Source: Sphingopyxis macrogoltabida (GTDB lineage Bacteria; Pseudomonadota; Alphaproteobacteria; Sphingomonadales; Sphingomonadaceae). From it: a DNA stretch of 64,000 nt. The stretch is from the NCBI RefSeq assembly GCF_001314325.1, contig NZ_CP009429.1:1364501-1428500 (forward strand), in the 5' to 3' direction. The notes beneath the pieces were generated by a model, which worked only from the letters and a program-made list of their open reading frames with translations, did no database searches and had not been told where the DNA came from. Positions 48,451 through 57,314 of this stretch are shown one piece after another (the stretch's first letter is position 1; each line of letters opens with the position of its first letter). The position numbers were made by a program, and so were the translations under genes.

Positions 48451-48792
48451 TCATTGTCCTCCAATTCGCGCGCCAGCCGCTTCAATCGCAGCGATCCACG
48501 CATCAGCCCCTCCGCCATCGGGGCCAAAGAAACGGTTGAGGGCATCCGGGCTGAGAACGGCTTTGGCTGCCTCGATGTCTTCCGGCACGTCGGCGCGGAA
48601 AGTGGCGATGGGCTTCGGTTCGTCAGGGAAGGCGGCGGCATAACCAGCGGCCAGTTCTTCCTCTGTCGCCTCGCGATAGATATTTCCGCCCGCTTGGCAG
48701 ATCGGTGGGGCCTCCCGGCGCTGGCGATGATAGCTGTACGGCTCCATACAATTGCCGCATCGGCCAAGAATCTGTACGGGGTTGTCACCCAT
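48451..48792 (-). CDS. First gene of the right-arm leftward operon
   Basis: 113 residues: ILGRCGNCMEPYSYHRQRREAPPICQAGG could bind zinc; the C-terminal half (DVPEDIEAAKAVLSPDALNRFFG) is helical. There is no further phage gene upstream, so its promoter and the phage end must lie in 48793-48963. Confidence 0.55.
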   Translation of the reverse strand: MGDNPVQILGRCGNCMEPYSYHRQRREAPPICQAGGNIYREATEEELAAGYAAAFPDEPKPIATFRADVPEDIEAAKAVLSPDALNRFFGPDGGGADAWIAAIEAAGARIGGQ

Positions 48793-48963
48793 GGCGAACT
48801 ACCTTTCGCTTTGGCAGGGCCGGGTGAGATTGCCGTCTCATTCCGGCCCGATTAAACAATCCTATTCCGCCGAGATTTACGGCACCACCCGCCAAGCTAT
48901 TGGAAAAAATAGCCGAGCGAGTCCGGCCAGGGGCACCATCATCGGCTTTCAACGTCATTTCGT
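48793..48963. other. Prophage right junction region
   Basis: 171 bases between the last phage gene and the first host gene, AT-richer in the centre (about 48850-48915, e.g. GATTAAACAATCC and TTGGAAAAAATAGCC). It should contain attR and the promoter of the leftward operon. No tRNA or recognisable core repeat was found, and the left junction is outside the window. Confidence 0.4.
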
Positions 48964-49815
48964 TCATAGGTTGCGATTGCGCGCCGTTACGATCCATGCC
49001 GCGCCGTCGATCAGCACCGAAGTTTCGCCGGGCTGCGCCGAAAAGGCGGCGCGGACGGCGGCGGCAGCTTTCGCCCGGATGTCGTCGGGCTGCCCGGCCA
49101 GCGCGCGCGACAGCGGACCGACGGCGAAGGCCAGCGCCAGCGCATCGTCGACCGCTTCGGCGCGCGTTTTGCCGTAGCCATAGGATATGGTGGTATCGAA
49201 GGGCGCAATCCCGATATCGTCGAATCCCGCAGTCGCGAGGATGTCCGACACGCGATCACGGTCGGCGAAGGCAAAGGGCCCGGGGGCAAGGGGATCGGCG
49301 GGCGCCGGCGTGACAAGGTCGCGGATTGCCGCCATCGGGAGGCGGACCCAGTCGTTCTCCTGTGCGCTGCGCCAGCAAACGAATGCCACCCGGCCGCCGG
49401 GCTTGAGCGCTGCCCGCATATGGGCAAAAGCGGCGACGGGGTCGTCAAAGAACATCACGCCGAAGCGCGAGAAGAGCAGGTCGAATGCCTGCCCGGGCAA
49501 AGAGGCACGGGCGGCATCGGCAAGGTCGAACGTCACAGGCACACCATCCGGTTGTGCCGATCGCGCGCGGGCGATCAATTGTGCCGAGATGTCGACGCCG
49601 AGCACATGGCCGTTCGAACCGACACGTTCTGCCAGCGCAAGGCTGGTCGCGCCCGCTCCGCATCCTATGTCGAGAACATGCTCGCCCGGCTGCGCATTGG
49701 CGGCAGCGATTGCCGCGGCGCCGAAATCTTCGAGCATAAGGTCGAGACGGAGCTGGTGAACCACCCAATTTTCGCCGCTCGTTCCGTCCCAGTCGTGCGT
49801 CGGTGCGATCGTCAT
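48964..49815 (-). CDS. SAM-dependent methyltransferase, class I
   Basis: 283 residues. SAM-binding motif VLDIGCGAGATSLALAERVG, GVDISAQLIARAR, and post-motif LLFSRFGVMFFDDPVAAFAHMRAALKPGGRVAFVCWR. UbiE-like type; substrate unknown. A Fur box lies about 18 bases upstream of its start, pointing to iron-dependent control. First host gene right of the prophage. Confidence 0.85.
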   Translation of the reverse strand: MTIAPTHDWDGTSGENWVVHQLRLDLMLEDFGAAAIAAANAQPGEHVLDIGCGAGATSLALAERVGSNGHVLGVDISAQLIARARSAQPDGVPVTFDLADAARASLPGQAFDLLFSRFGVMFFDDPVAAFAHMRAALKPGGRVAFVCWRSAQENDWVRLPMAAIRDLVTPAPADPLAPGPFAFADRDRVSDILATAGFDDIGIAPFDTTISYGYGKTRAEAVDDALALAFAVGPLSRALAGQPDDIRAKAAAAVRAAFSAQPGETSVLIDGAAWIVTARNRNL

Positions 49816-49832
49816 TGCCTAACTTTCATTAT

Positions 49833-49847
49833 TGAGAATGATTCGCA
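49833..49847. promoter_or_regulatory. Candidate Fur box
   Basis: TGAGAATGATTCGCA matches the 7-1-7 Fur consensus TGATAATNATTATCA at 12 of 14 informative positions. It lies between the methyltransferase (minus) and glucokinase (plus) genes and closer to the former. Confidence 0.55.
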
Positions 49848-49958
49848 AATAGGCGCCGTCTGCGGGCGAAGCAAGCACGCATAGCTATGCCTTGTTGCAT
49901 CGATGCGACCCATGCGACATGCCTTCGTCAACCCGGCGGCTGCCGGCAAGGGAGAGTC

Positions 49959-50930
49959 ATGAGCGAAGCCATCGTCACGGTCGATATCGGGGGCACCCAT
50001 GCGCGCTTTGCGATTGCCGGGGTCGAAGGCGGCCGGGTCGTCTCGCTTGGCGAGGAAACGACGTTACACACCAGCGATCATGCGAGTTTCCAGACCGCCT
50101 GGCAGGATTTTGCGCGCCAGCAGGGCGGAAGCCTGCCGCGTGGTGTCGCGATCGCGATCGCCGGGCCGACGCGTGGCGAAATCATTCGCTTCACCAACAA
50201 CCCCTGGATCATTCGCCCGGCCCTGATCGGCGAAAAGCTGGGTGTCGACCGCCACATACTCGTCAATGATTTCGAAGCCGTGGGGCACGCCGTTGCACAG
50301 GCCGATGTCGGCTATTTCGAGCGGCTTTGCGGTCCTGACGAACCGCTGCCCGAAACCGGTACGATCAGCATTATCGGTCCTGGCACCGGGCTCGGCGTCG
50401 CGCATGTCTGGCGCGACGGCGGCGCCTATCGCGTCCAGGCGACCGAGGGCGGCCATATCGATTTCGCGCCGCTCGATAGCATCGAGGATGCGATCCTTGC
50501 GCGGCTGCGCAAGCGGCACCGGCGGGTGTCGATCGAACGGGTTGTGTCGGGGCCGGGTATCGTCGATATTTATGAGACGCTCGCCGCGCTCGAAGGCCGC
50601 GCGGTGACGCCGCTCGACGACAAGGCGATCTGGACCAATGCGTTGAGCGGACAGGACAGCCTTGCCGCCGCGGCAGTCGATCGTTTCTGCCTGTCGCTCG
50701 GTAGCGTGTCGGGCGACCTCGCGCTCGCGCAGGGGGCGAGCGGGGTGGTGATTGCGGGGGGCCTCGGCTTACGGATTCGCAGCAGCCTCGTGCAATCGGG
50801 TTTTCCCGAGCGCTTCGTCGAGAAGGGGCGGTTCGAGGGCTTCATGTCGGCGCTGCCGGTGAAGCTCATCACCCATCCGCAGCCCGGCCTGTTCGGGGCG
50901 GCCGCGGCTTTCGCGCGCCAATACGCCTGA
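49959..50930 (+). CDS. glk: Glucokinase
   Basis: 323 residues from ATG with AAGGGAG upstream. ATP motif TVDIGGTHARFAI, GVAIAIAGPTRGE, NDFEAVGHAV, SIIGPGTGLGVAHVWRDGG and EGGHIDFAP are the bacterial Glk (ROK-independent) signatures. Phosphorylates glucose with ATP for Entner-Doudoroff use. Catalytic Asp in the NDFEA motif. Alone on its strand before the putrescine genes. Confidence 0.92.
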   Translation: MSEAIVTVDIGGTHARFAIAGVEGGRVVSLGEETTLHTSDHASFQTAWQDFARQQGGSLPRGVAIAIAGPTRGEIIRFTNNPWIIRPALIGEKLGVDRHILVNDFEAVGHAVAQADVGYFERLCGPDEPLPETGTISIIGPGTGLGVAHVWRDGGAYRVQATEGGHIDFAPLDSIEDAILARLRKRHRRVSIERVVSGPGIVDIYETLAALEGRAVTPLDDKAIWTNALSGQDSLAAAAVDRFCLSLGSVSGDLALAQGASGVVIAGGLGLRIRSSLVQSGFPERFVEKGRFEGFMSALPVKLITHPQPGLFGAAAAFARQYA

Positions 50931-50995
50931 CGCAAATATCGCTGGCGTCGCGCCGCGAAAGACGGCAGCTATGAGGCGAAAGGAAAGCGCCTCCG

Positions 50996-51736
50996 ATGTC
51001 CGCCCGTCCCGTCCTTGGCATCATCGCCTGCAACCGGCAGGTCGGAGCGGAATATGCGCAGGCGGTGATGAACCGCTATGCGACGGCGGCGATGCGCCAC
51101 GCCGATTGCGCGGCGCTCCTGATCCCGTCGCTGCCCGAATATATGCGCGCCGGCGAGATCGTCGGCCGTCTGGACGGCGTGCTGCTCACCGGATCGCCGT
51201 CGAATGTCGAGCCGGCGCGCTATGGCGAGGATGATGCCGGCGAGGGACCGTTCGACCCCGACCGCGACCGGATGATGCGCGATCTTGTCGAGGCGGTGAT
51301 TGCGGCGCAGCGCCCGCTGTTCGGCATCTGCCGGGGGTTTCAGGACATCAACGTCGCGCTCGGCGGGACGTTGCGGCGCGACACGGCGACAAATGGCGAG
51401 CTGCTGCGCCACCATACCCCCGACGGGACGCTGTTCGACGCGATGTTCGACCATCGCCATCATGTCGACCTAGCCGAGGGCGGGATGCTGGCATCGGCCT
51501 ATGGCGCTTCGTCGCTCGACGTCAATTCGGTGCATTATCAAGGCATCGGCCGGCTCGGCGACGGCCTGTCGGTCGAGGCACGTGCCCCCGACGGGCTGGT
51601 CGAGGCGTTCAGTGCGCGGCCGAACGGCGCGCCCCTGCTCGCGGTGCAGTGGCACCCCGAATGGGCGGTCGACGGCAACGGCGAAAGCCAGACCTATTTC
51701 CACCTCCTCGGACGCGGGTTAAGGGGGGAATTATGA
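50996..51736 (+). CDS. puuD: Gamma-glutamyl-GABA hydrolase (PuuD-like)
   Basis: 246 residues, class I glutamine amidotransferase fold: Cys112 in FGICRGFQ, His in VQWHPEW and DGVLLTGSPSNVEPARYG. PuuD cleaves gamma-glutamyl-GABA to glutamate and GABA, the release step of the putrescine pathway. It is just upstream of an aminotransferase and faces the ligase/oxidase/transporter operon. A 19-codon frame overlaps its stop (51733) but is unlikely to matter. Confidence 0.87.
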   Translation: MSARPVLGIIACNRQVGAEYAQAVMNRYATAAMRHADCAALLIPSLPEYMRAGEIVGRLDGVLLTGSPSNVEPARYGEDDAGEGPFDPDRDRMMRDLVEAVIAAQRPLFGICRGFQDINVALGGTLRRDTATNGELLRHHTPDGTLFDAMFDHRHHVDLAEGGMLASAYGASSLDVNSVHYQGIGRLGDGLSVEARAPDGLVEAFSARPNGAPLLAVQWHPEWAVDGNGESQTYFHLLGRGLRGEL

Positions 51737-51821
51737 ACCGCCGCGTCTCCCGCTACGATCGCTATCTCGCACGGCTCTGCTTCTCGCCCTGATGATTTCG
51801 GGACCGGTCTCTTCTCTGTTC

Positions 51822-51895
51822 GTGTCGAGCGAAGTCGAGACACCCATCGTCGTAGCGCAAGATCGAGGGGCATCTCGACTTCGCTCGATGCAAAC
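51822..51895. repeat. REP-like inverted repeat, copy 1
   Basis: TCGAGCGAAGTCGAGA (51825-51840) is inversely repeated at 51873-51888 across 32 bases. A second copy with the same flanks lies at 55455-55526. Common intergenic repeat type in sphingomonad genomes. Confidence 0.75.
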
Positions 51896-51920
51896 GGATC
51901 TTGGAATTCAGGAGTTTCTT

Positions 51921-53294
51921 ATGCCCCGCAATCACGACATCGCCGAACTGCGCCGCCTCGACGTCGCGCACCATCTTCCCGCACAGGCCGACTGGGCCGA
52001 GATCGAGAGGCTCGGCGGCAGCCGGATCATCACCCATGCCGAGGGATGCTATATCCACGACGGCGACGGGCACCGTATCCTCGACGGGATGGCGGGCCTT
52101 TGGTGCGTCAACGTCGGTTATGGCCGCGAGGAACTGGTGGAGGCCGCGGCGGCGCAGATGCGCGAGCTGCCTTTCTACAACACCTTTTTCAAGACCGCGA
52201 CGCCGCCGACGGTAACGCTGGCGGCGAAGATCGCCAGCCTGACCGGCAACCGCCTGCCGCACGTCTTTTTCAACGCGTCGGGCAGCGAAGCGAACGACAC
52301 GGTGTTCCGCATGGTCCGCCACTATTGGAAGCTGAAGGGCGAACCGAAGCGCACCGTCTTCATCAGCCGCTGGAACGCCTATCACGGTTCGACCGTCGCC
52401 GGTGTCTCGCTTGGGGGCATGAAGGCGATGCATGCGCAGGGCGACCTGCCGATCCCCGGCGTCGAACATGTCCGCCAGCCCTATGCCTTTAACGAAGGGC
52501 AGGGGATGACCGAGGAGGAGTTCTGCGACGCCTGCGTGCAGGCGATCGAGGACAGGATAATTGAGGTCGGCCCCGAAAATTGCGCCGCGTTCATCGGCGA
52601 GCCGGTGCAAGGCGCCGGCGGGGTGATCATCCCGCCGAAAGGCTATTGGCCCAAGGTCGAGGCAGTGGCGCGCAAATATGGCCTGCTGATCGTCGCCGAC
52701 GAAGTGATCTGCGGTTTCGGCCGCACCGGCAAGATGTGGGGCCACGAAACGATGGGCTTTACGCCCGACCTGATGCCGATGGCGAAGGGGCTGTCGTCGG
52801 GTTATCTGCCGATTTCAGCGACCGCCGTCGCGAGCCATGTCGTCGACGTGCTGAAGACCGGCGGCGATTTCGTGCACGGCTTCACCTATTCGGGGCATCC
52901 CGTCTGCGCCGCCGTCGCGCTTCGGAATATCGAGATCATCGAACGCGAAGGACTTGTCGAGCGCACCGGTAGCGTCACCGGGCCGCATCTCGCTAAAGCG
53001 CTCGCGACGCTGAACGATCACCCGCTGGTCGGTGAAACACGCTCGATCGGTCTGCTCGGCGCGGTCGAGATCGTGGCCGACAAGGAGAGCCGCGCGCGCT
53101 TCGGCGGCGCCGAGGGCACCGCCGGACCGATGGCGCGCGATGCGTGCATCGCCAATGGTTTGATGGTCCGCGGTATCCGCGACAGCCTGGTCATGTGTCC
53201 GCCGCTGATCATCACCACCGACCAGATCGACGAGATGGTTGCCATCATCCGCAAATCGCTGGATGAGGCGATGCCCAAACTCCGCGCTCTCTAA
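51921..53294 (+). CDS. Class III aminotransferase, putrescine-pyruvate type (SpuC-like)
   Basis: 457 residues starting MPRNHDIAELR; an upstream in-frame ATG (51792) would translate the REP repeat and is rejected. Fold-type I features: FFNASGSEANDTVFRMVRHYW, YHGSTVAGVSLGG, DEVICGFGRTGKMWG and PLP Lys in MAKGLSSGYLP. SpuC-type enzymes transaminate putrescine or GABA using pyruvate. Its context in the polyamine locus supports that. Confidence 0.88.
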   Translation: MPRNHDIAELRRLDVAHHLPAQADWAEIERLGGSRIITHAEGCYIHDGDGHRILDGMAGLWCVNVGYGREELVEAAAAQMRELPFYNTFFKTATPPTVTLAAKIASLTGNRLPHVFFNASGSEANDTVFRMVRHYWKLKGEPKRTVFISRWNAYHGSTVAGVSLGGMKAMHAQGDLPIPGVEHVRQPYAFNEGQGMTEEEFCDACVQAIEDRIIEVGPENCAAFIGEPVQGAGGVIIPPKGYWPKVEAVARKYGLLIVADEVICGFGRTGKMWGHETMGFTPDLMPMAKGLSSGYLPISATAVASHVVDVLKTGGDFVHGFTYSGHPVCAAVALRNIEIIEREGLVERTGSVTGPHLAKALATLNDHPLVGETRSIGLLGAVEIVADKESRARFGGAEGTAGPMARDACIANGLMVRGIRDSLVMCPPLIITTDQIDEMVAIIRKSLDEAMPKLRAL

Positions 53295-53314
53295 ACAGGA
53301 AAGACCCAGCCCCT

Positions 53315-54253
53315 ATGCCCTCCGGCCTTTTTGCCCTGCTCGACGATATTGCGACGATCGCCAAGGTCGCCGCGGCGAGCATCGACGATATCGGCGCCGC
53401 GGCGTCGAAGGCCGGGGTCAAGGCGGCGGGGGTGGTCGTCGACGATACGGCGGTGACGCCGCGCTATGTCACCGGCTTCACCCCCGACCGCGAACTGCCG
53501 ATCATCTGGCGGATCACCAAGGGGTCGATCTTCAACAAGCTGGTGCTGATCCTGCCGGCGCTGCTCTTGCTGTCGACCTTCGTGCCGTGGGCGATCACGC
53601 CGCTGTTGATGCTGGGCGGCGCCTATCTCTGCTTCGAGGGCGCCGAAAAGGTGATCCATTCGTTGCAGGAGGACAAGACGAGCCTTGCCGAGGATGCCGA
53701 GATCGTGGCCGACAAGGATCATGAAGAGGCGATGGTGAAGGGCGCGGTACGCACCGACTTCATCCTGTCGGCCGAGATCATGGTGATCGCCCTCAACGAA
53801 GTGCTCGACGAGCATTTCGCGATGCGCGCGGCGACGCTGGCGGTCGTGGCGGTGGCGATCACCGTTGCGGTTTACGGCGTCGTCGGGCTGATCGTGAAGA
53901 TGGACGATATCGGCCTGCATATGGCGAAGGAAGGCAATAGCGCGCGCCGGGCGATCGGCCGCGGGTTGGTGTCTTTCATGCCCAAGCTGCTGTCGGCACT
54001 GGCGGTGATCGGCACCGCGGCGATGCTGTGGGTCGGCGGGCAGATCGTCCTGCACGGCCTGCACGAATATCATATCGGCGGCATCGCCGAGGCGCTGGAA
54101 TCGCTGGCGCATTCGATCGCCGGCGGCCTGCCGCTCGAGGGGCTGTGGACCTGGCTGGTCAAGGCGACCGGCGACGGCATCTTCGGGCTGTTGCTCGGCG
54201 GTGTGATCGTCGGGGTGATGCACCTGCTTCCGGGGAAGAAAGCCGCACACTAA
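53315..54253 (+). CDS. DUF808 inner-membrane protein
   Basis: 312 residues: MPSGLFALLDDIATIAKVAAASIDDIGAAASKAG and VVDDTAVTPRYVTGFTPDRELPIIWRI are DUF808 (YedI) hallmarks, with five or so membrane spans after residue 80. Function unknown. It starts 20 bases after the aminotransferase, so it may be co-transcribed by accident of location. Confidence 0.88.
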   Translation: MPSGLFALLDDIATIAKVAAASIDDIGAAASKAGVKAAGVVVDDTAVTPRYVTGFTPDRELPIIWRITKGSIFNKLVLILPALLLLSTFVPWAITPLLMLGGAYLCFEGAEKVIHSLQEDKTSLAEDAEIVADKDHEEAMVKGAVRTDFILSAEIMVIALNEVLDEHFAMRAATLAVVAVAITVAVYGVVGLIVKMDDIGLHMAKEGNSARRAIGRGLVSFMPKLLSALAVIGTAAMLWVGGQIVLHGLHEYHIGGIAEALESLAHSIAGGLPLEGLWTWLVKATGDGIFGLLLGGVIVGVMHLLPGKKAAH

Positions 54254-54257
54254 AATT

Positions 54258-54286
54258 CGTCATCCCGGACTTGATCCGGGATGACG
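54258..54286. terminator. REP hairpin / bidirectional terminator between converging genes
   Basis: A 12-bp perfect stem (CGTCATCCCGGA with its complement) and a 5-base loop, lying in the 50-base gap between two converging genes. The CATCCCGGACTTGATCC core is the typical alphaproteobacterial REP sequence. Confidence 0.75.
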
Positions 54287-54303
54287 ATGGTTTGACGGTC
54301 CAA

Positions 54304-55434
54304 TTATCCCAGCAGCACCACCGGACTGTCCGCGCGCCAGTGCATGCTGACCTTGTCGTCCCAGGTGAAATCTTCCTGGTCGTGGCGCGACAGGTTGGGA
54401 CGCGAGACGCGGATGCGCGCGCCGGACTCCAGCTCGATCTCGAACAGCGTGATGTCGCCGAGGTAGCTCATGCCTTTGATCTTGCCGCGGGCGAAATTAT
54501 AGCCGTCGGGTGCGTCCTGCGCCGCCGCCTTGACCGCTTTGCCTTCGCCCGGAACGTGCAGGTAAATCTTCTCGGGACGCAACGCGACCCAGACGTCGGC
54601 GCCGTGCGGGCCGGTGACGCCATGATTGAGATAGACCTTGCCGAGCCCGGGGCAATCGACCGCCGCCCGGTCGGGTTCGTCGAGTGTCAGCTTGCCCTCG
54701 AAGATGTTCACCGAGCCGACGAAATCGGCGACGAAGCGGTTCGCGGGATATTCGTAGAGGTCCGACGGCGTCGCGAGCTGCGATACTTCGCCCTTGTTGA
54801 TCACCGCGATGCGGCACGCCATCGACAGCGCTTCGTCCTGATCATGGGTGACGGTGACGAAGGTGATGCCGACCTTTTCCTGCAGTTCGCTGAGCTCGAA
54901 CTGCATCTGCGCGCGCAGCTTGGCGTCGAGCGCCGACAGCGGTTCGTCGAGCAGCAGCACCTTCGGCCGCATCACGAGGCTGCGGGCGAGGGCAACGCGC
55001 TGGCGCTGGCCGCCCGACATCTGGTCGGGCATGCGGGTTTCGAAGCCGCCCAGCTTGACGAGTTCGAGCGCCTCGGCGACGCGGTCGCGCGCTTCGCCGC
55101 CCTTCACGCCCGCGATCTTGAGGCCATAGGCGACATTGTCGGCGACGCTCATGTGCGGGAAGACGGCATAGCTCTGGAACACCATGTTCACCGGCCGCTT
55201 GTTCGGCGGAATGCCGGCCATGTCCTGCCCGTCGATCAGCACCTTGCCCTCGGTCGGCAGCTCGAAGCCCGCGATCATGCGCAGCAAGGTCGTCTTGCCG
55301 CATCCCGACGGGCCGAGGAGGACAAAGAATTCGCCCGCCTGGATGTCGAGGCTGACATTGTCGACCGCCGTCACCTTGCCGAAGCGTTTCGAGACATTCT
55401 GAATCTGGATGATCGGCGGTTTTGTATCGGTCAT
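54304..55434 (-). CDS. potG: Polyamine ABC transporter ATPase (PotG/PotA)
   Basis: 376 residues. Walker A GPSGCGKTTLL, signature MSGGQRQRVALARSL, Walker B LLLDEPLSALD, H-loop TVTHDQDEA, then a C-terminal TOBE domain. It energises uptake by the two permeases encoded just upstream. A REP element in the 109-base gap separates it from potI. Confidence 0.92.
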   Translation of the reverse strand: MTDTKPPIIQIQNVSKRFGKVTAVDNVSLDIQAGEFFVLLGPSGCGKTTLLRMIAGFELPTEGKVLIDGQDMAGIPPNKRPVNMVFQSYAVFPHMSVADNVAYGLKIAGVKGGEARDRVAEALELVKLGGFETRMPDQMSGGQRQRVALARSLVMRPKVLLLDEPLSALDAKLRAQMQFELSELQEKVGITFVTVTHDQDEALSMACRIAVINKGEVSQLATPSDLYEYPANRFVADFVGSVNIFEGKLTLDEPDRAAVDCPGLGKVYLNHGVTGPHGADVWVALRPEKIYLHVPGEGKAVKAAAQDAPDGYNFARGKIKGMSYLGDITLFEIELESGARIRVSRPNLSRHDQEDFTWDDKVSMHWRADSPVVLLG

Positions 55435-55454
55435 GGTCGGTCCTTAGTCCGCTC

Positions 55455-55526
55455 GTGTCGAGCGCAGTCGAGACACCCCAAAGGCGCGCACGACTGATGG
55501 GCATCTCGACTTCGCTCGATGCGAAC
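55455..55526. repeat. REP-like inverted repeat, copy 2
   Basis: TCGAGCGCAGTCGAGA (55458-55473) and its near-complement (55504-55519), same flanking bases as copy 1. It sits inside the transporter operon between potI and potG and might tune downstream message levels. Confidence 0.75.
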
Positions 55527-55543
55527 GGGGAAGGGAGAATGCA

Positions 55544-56386
55544 TCAATGGGTTTCCGCTATCGCCTTCACGCCCTGAAGCTTCAGTGCGACGGCGGTCAA
55601 AACGATGGTCAGGATGATCAGGATGGTCGAGGCGGCGTTGACTTCGGGGGTCACCGAGAAACGCACCATCGAATAGACCTTCACCGGGAAGGTGATCGTG
55701 TCGGGGCCGCTGGTGAAATAGGTGATGACGAAATCGTCGAGGCTGAGCGTGAAGGACAGCAGCGCCCCCGCGACGAGCGCGGGTTTCATGTGCGGGATCA
55801 ACACATCGCGGAACACCGCCCATTCGCCGGCGCCCAGATCCTTCGCCGCTTCTTCCTGTTCGCGGTTGAAGGTCGCGAGGCGCGAGCGCACGACCATCGT
55901 CACGAATGGGAAGCAGAAGGTGATGTGCGCGATGGTGATCGCGCCGAGATTGAACGGCCAGACAAGATCGGTCGGCCAGCCGATCGCGGCGAAGAACATC
56001 AGGAAGGCGACGCCCATGCAGATTTCGGGGACGATGATCGGCAGCGAGATCGTTCCGTCGATCGCCCCTTTCAGCGGGAAGCGGAAACGCCAGAGCATGA
56101 CCGCGGCGACCGCGCCGAGCATCAGGCTGACAATGGTCGCCAGCGCCGCGATGGTGAGCGAATTGACCAGCGCCTCGACAAGCTGGTCGTTACCCAGCGC
56201 CTTTTCATAATATTTGGTCGTGAAGCCGCGCCACACGACGTTGCGCTTGCTGTCGTTGAAGCTGAAGATCATCAGCACGAACAGCGGCGCATAGAGGAAC
56301 AGCATCACCAGCCCGACCCAGAGCCGCATCCACAGGGTGCGGCTATATTCGAGCGGAGCGATCGGGGTGCGACGGAAAAGCGCCAT
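55544..56386 (-). CDS. potI: Polyamine ABC permease (PotI/PotC)
   Basis: 280 residues, six membrane spans; the EAA loop is at EEAAKDLGAGEWAVFRDVLIPHMKPAL. N terminus MALFRRTPIAPLEYSRTLWM. It pairs with the PotH-like permease, whose stop shares a base with its start (TGATG). Confidence 0.9.
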   Translation of the reverse strand: MALFRRTPIAPLEYSRTLWMRLWVGLVMLFLYAPLFVLMIFSFNDSKRNVVWRGFTTKYYEKALGNDQLVEALVNSLTIAALATIVSLMLGAVAAVMLWRFRFPLKGAIDGTISLPIIVPEICMGVAFLMFFAAIGWPTDLVWPFNLGAITIAHITFCFPFVTMVVRSRLATFNREQEEAAKDLGAGEWAVFRDVLIPHMKPALVAGALLSFTLSLDDFVITYFTSGPDTITFPVKVYSMVRFSVTPEVNAASTILIILTIVLTAVALKLQGVKAIAETH

Positions 56387-57291
56387 CAGTGAACCTCCGG
56401 CACCTTCTTGCGCATCGCCTGCAGCGCGATGAGGATGAACATGGCGTAGATGAGCAGGAAGGAGAGGGCAGCGCCAAAGGGCCAGTCGTTTGCCTTCTTG
56501 AACTGGCGTTCGATCACATTGGCGATCATCTGGCTGTCGGTACCGCCCATCAGGTCGGGGGTGAGGTAGGCGCCCAGCGCGGGGATCAGGGTGATCATCA
56601 CCCCCGCGATGATCCCCGGCGCAGCGAGCGGAACGACGATGCGCATGATCGTGCGGAAATGCCCGGCGCCGAGATCGAGACTGGCCTCGATCAGGCTGCG
56701 GTCGAGCCGGTCGAGCGCGGCGTAAAGCGGCAGCACCATGAAGGGCAGGTGGACATAGACGAGCCCGAAGACGACGGCGAAATTATTGAAGAGGAGTTGC
56801 ACCGGTTCCCATGTCGGCAGCGGCTGCATGCCGACGAGCGTACGAAACCAGCTCGCGCCGCCCCACAGGGTTTCGAGCCCCTTGTTCGCATAGCCCTGCG
56901 TGCCGAGCAGCATCATCAGCGCATAGGTGCGGATGAGGAGATTGGTCCAGAAGGGCAGCATGATGCCGAGGAGCAGCCACGGCCGCCATTTCTCGCTGGC
57001 AAAGGTGATCGCCATCGCGACCGGAAATCCGATGATCAGACAGATCAGCGTCACCAGCGCCGCGACCGCGAAACTCTTGCCGAAGATGGTGACGTAAAGC
57101 CATTCGGTCGCGCGCTTGTAATTTTCGAGGGTGCCCGAAAATTCGATGTCGGTCAGGCCCCGGTTCTCGCCGAAGCTGTAGACCCAGACGATCGCCATAG
57201 GGATCAGGAAAAACAGCAGCACCCACAGGATCGTCGGCAGCGAAACCGCCGCGAAGACCCGTTTATTGGATTTCCAGTCCTGTTCGGCCAC
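56386..57291 (-). CDS. potH: Polyamine ABC permease (PotH/PotB)
   Basis: 301 residues. Six spans starting FAAVSLPTILWVLLFFLIPMAIVW; EAA motif IEASLDLGAGHFRTIMRIVVPLAAPG; LMGGTDSQMIANVIERQF is typical of PotH/PotB. With PotI it forms the channel through the inner membrane. Confidence 0.9.
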   Translation of the reverse strand: MAEQDWKSNKRVFAAVSLPTILWVLLFFLIPMAIVWVYSFGENRGLTDIEFSGTLENYKRATEWLYVTIFGKSFAVAALVTLICLIIGFPVAMAITFASEKWRPWLLLGIMLPFWTNLLIRTYALMMLLGTQGYANKGLETLWGGASWFRTLVGMQPLPTWEPVQLLFNNFAVVFGLVYVHLPFMVLPLYAALDRLDRSLIEASLDLGAGHFRTIMRIVVPLAAPGIIAGVMITLIPALGAYLTPDLMGGTDSQMIANVIERQFKKANDWPFGAALSFLLIYAMFILIALQAMRKKVPEVH

Positions 57292-57314
57292 CCCCCGATG
57301 CCCCCTTCAGACCG

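Noticed and set aside
54028..55497. 489-codon plus-strand frame antisense to potG
   Set aside because: The ABC ATPase motifs on the other strand are complete; this frame is a shadow.
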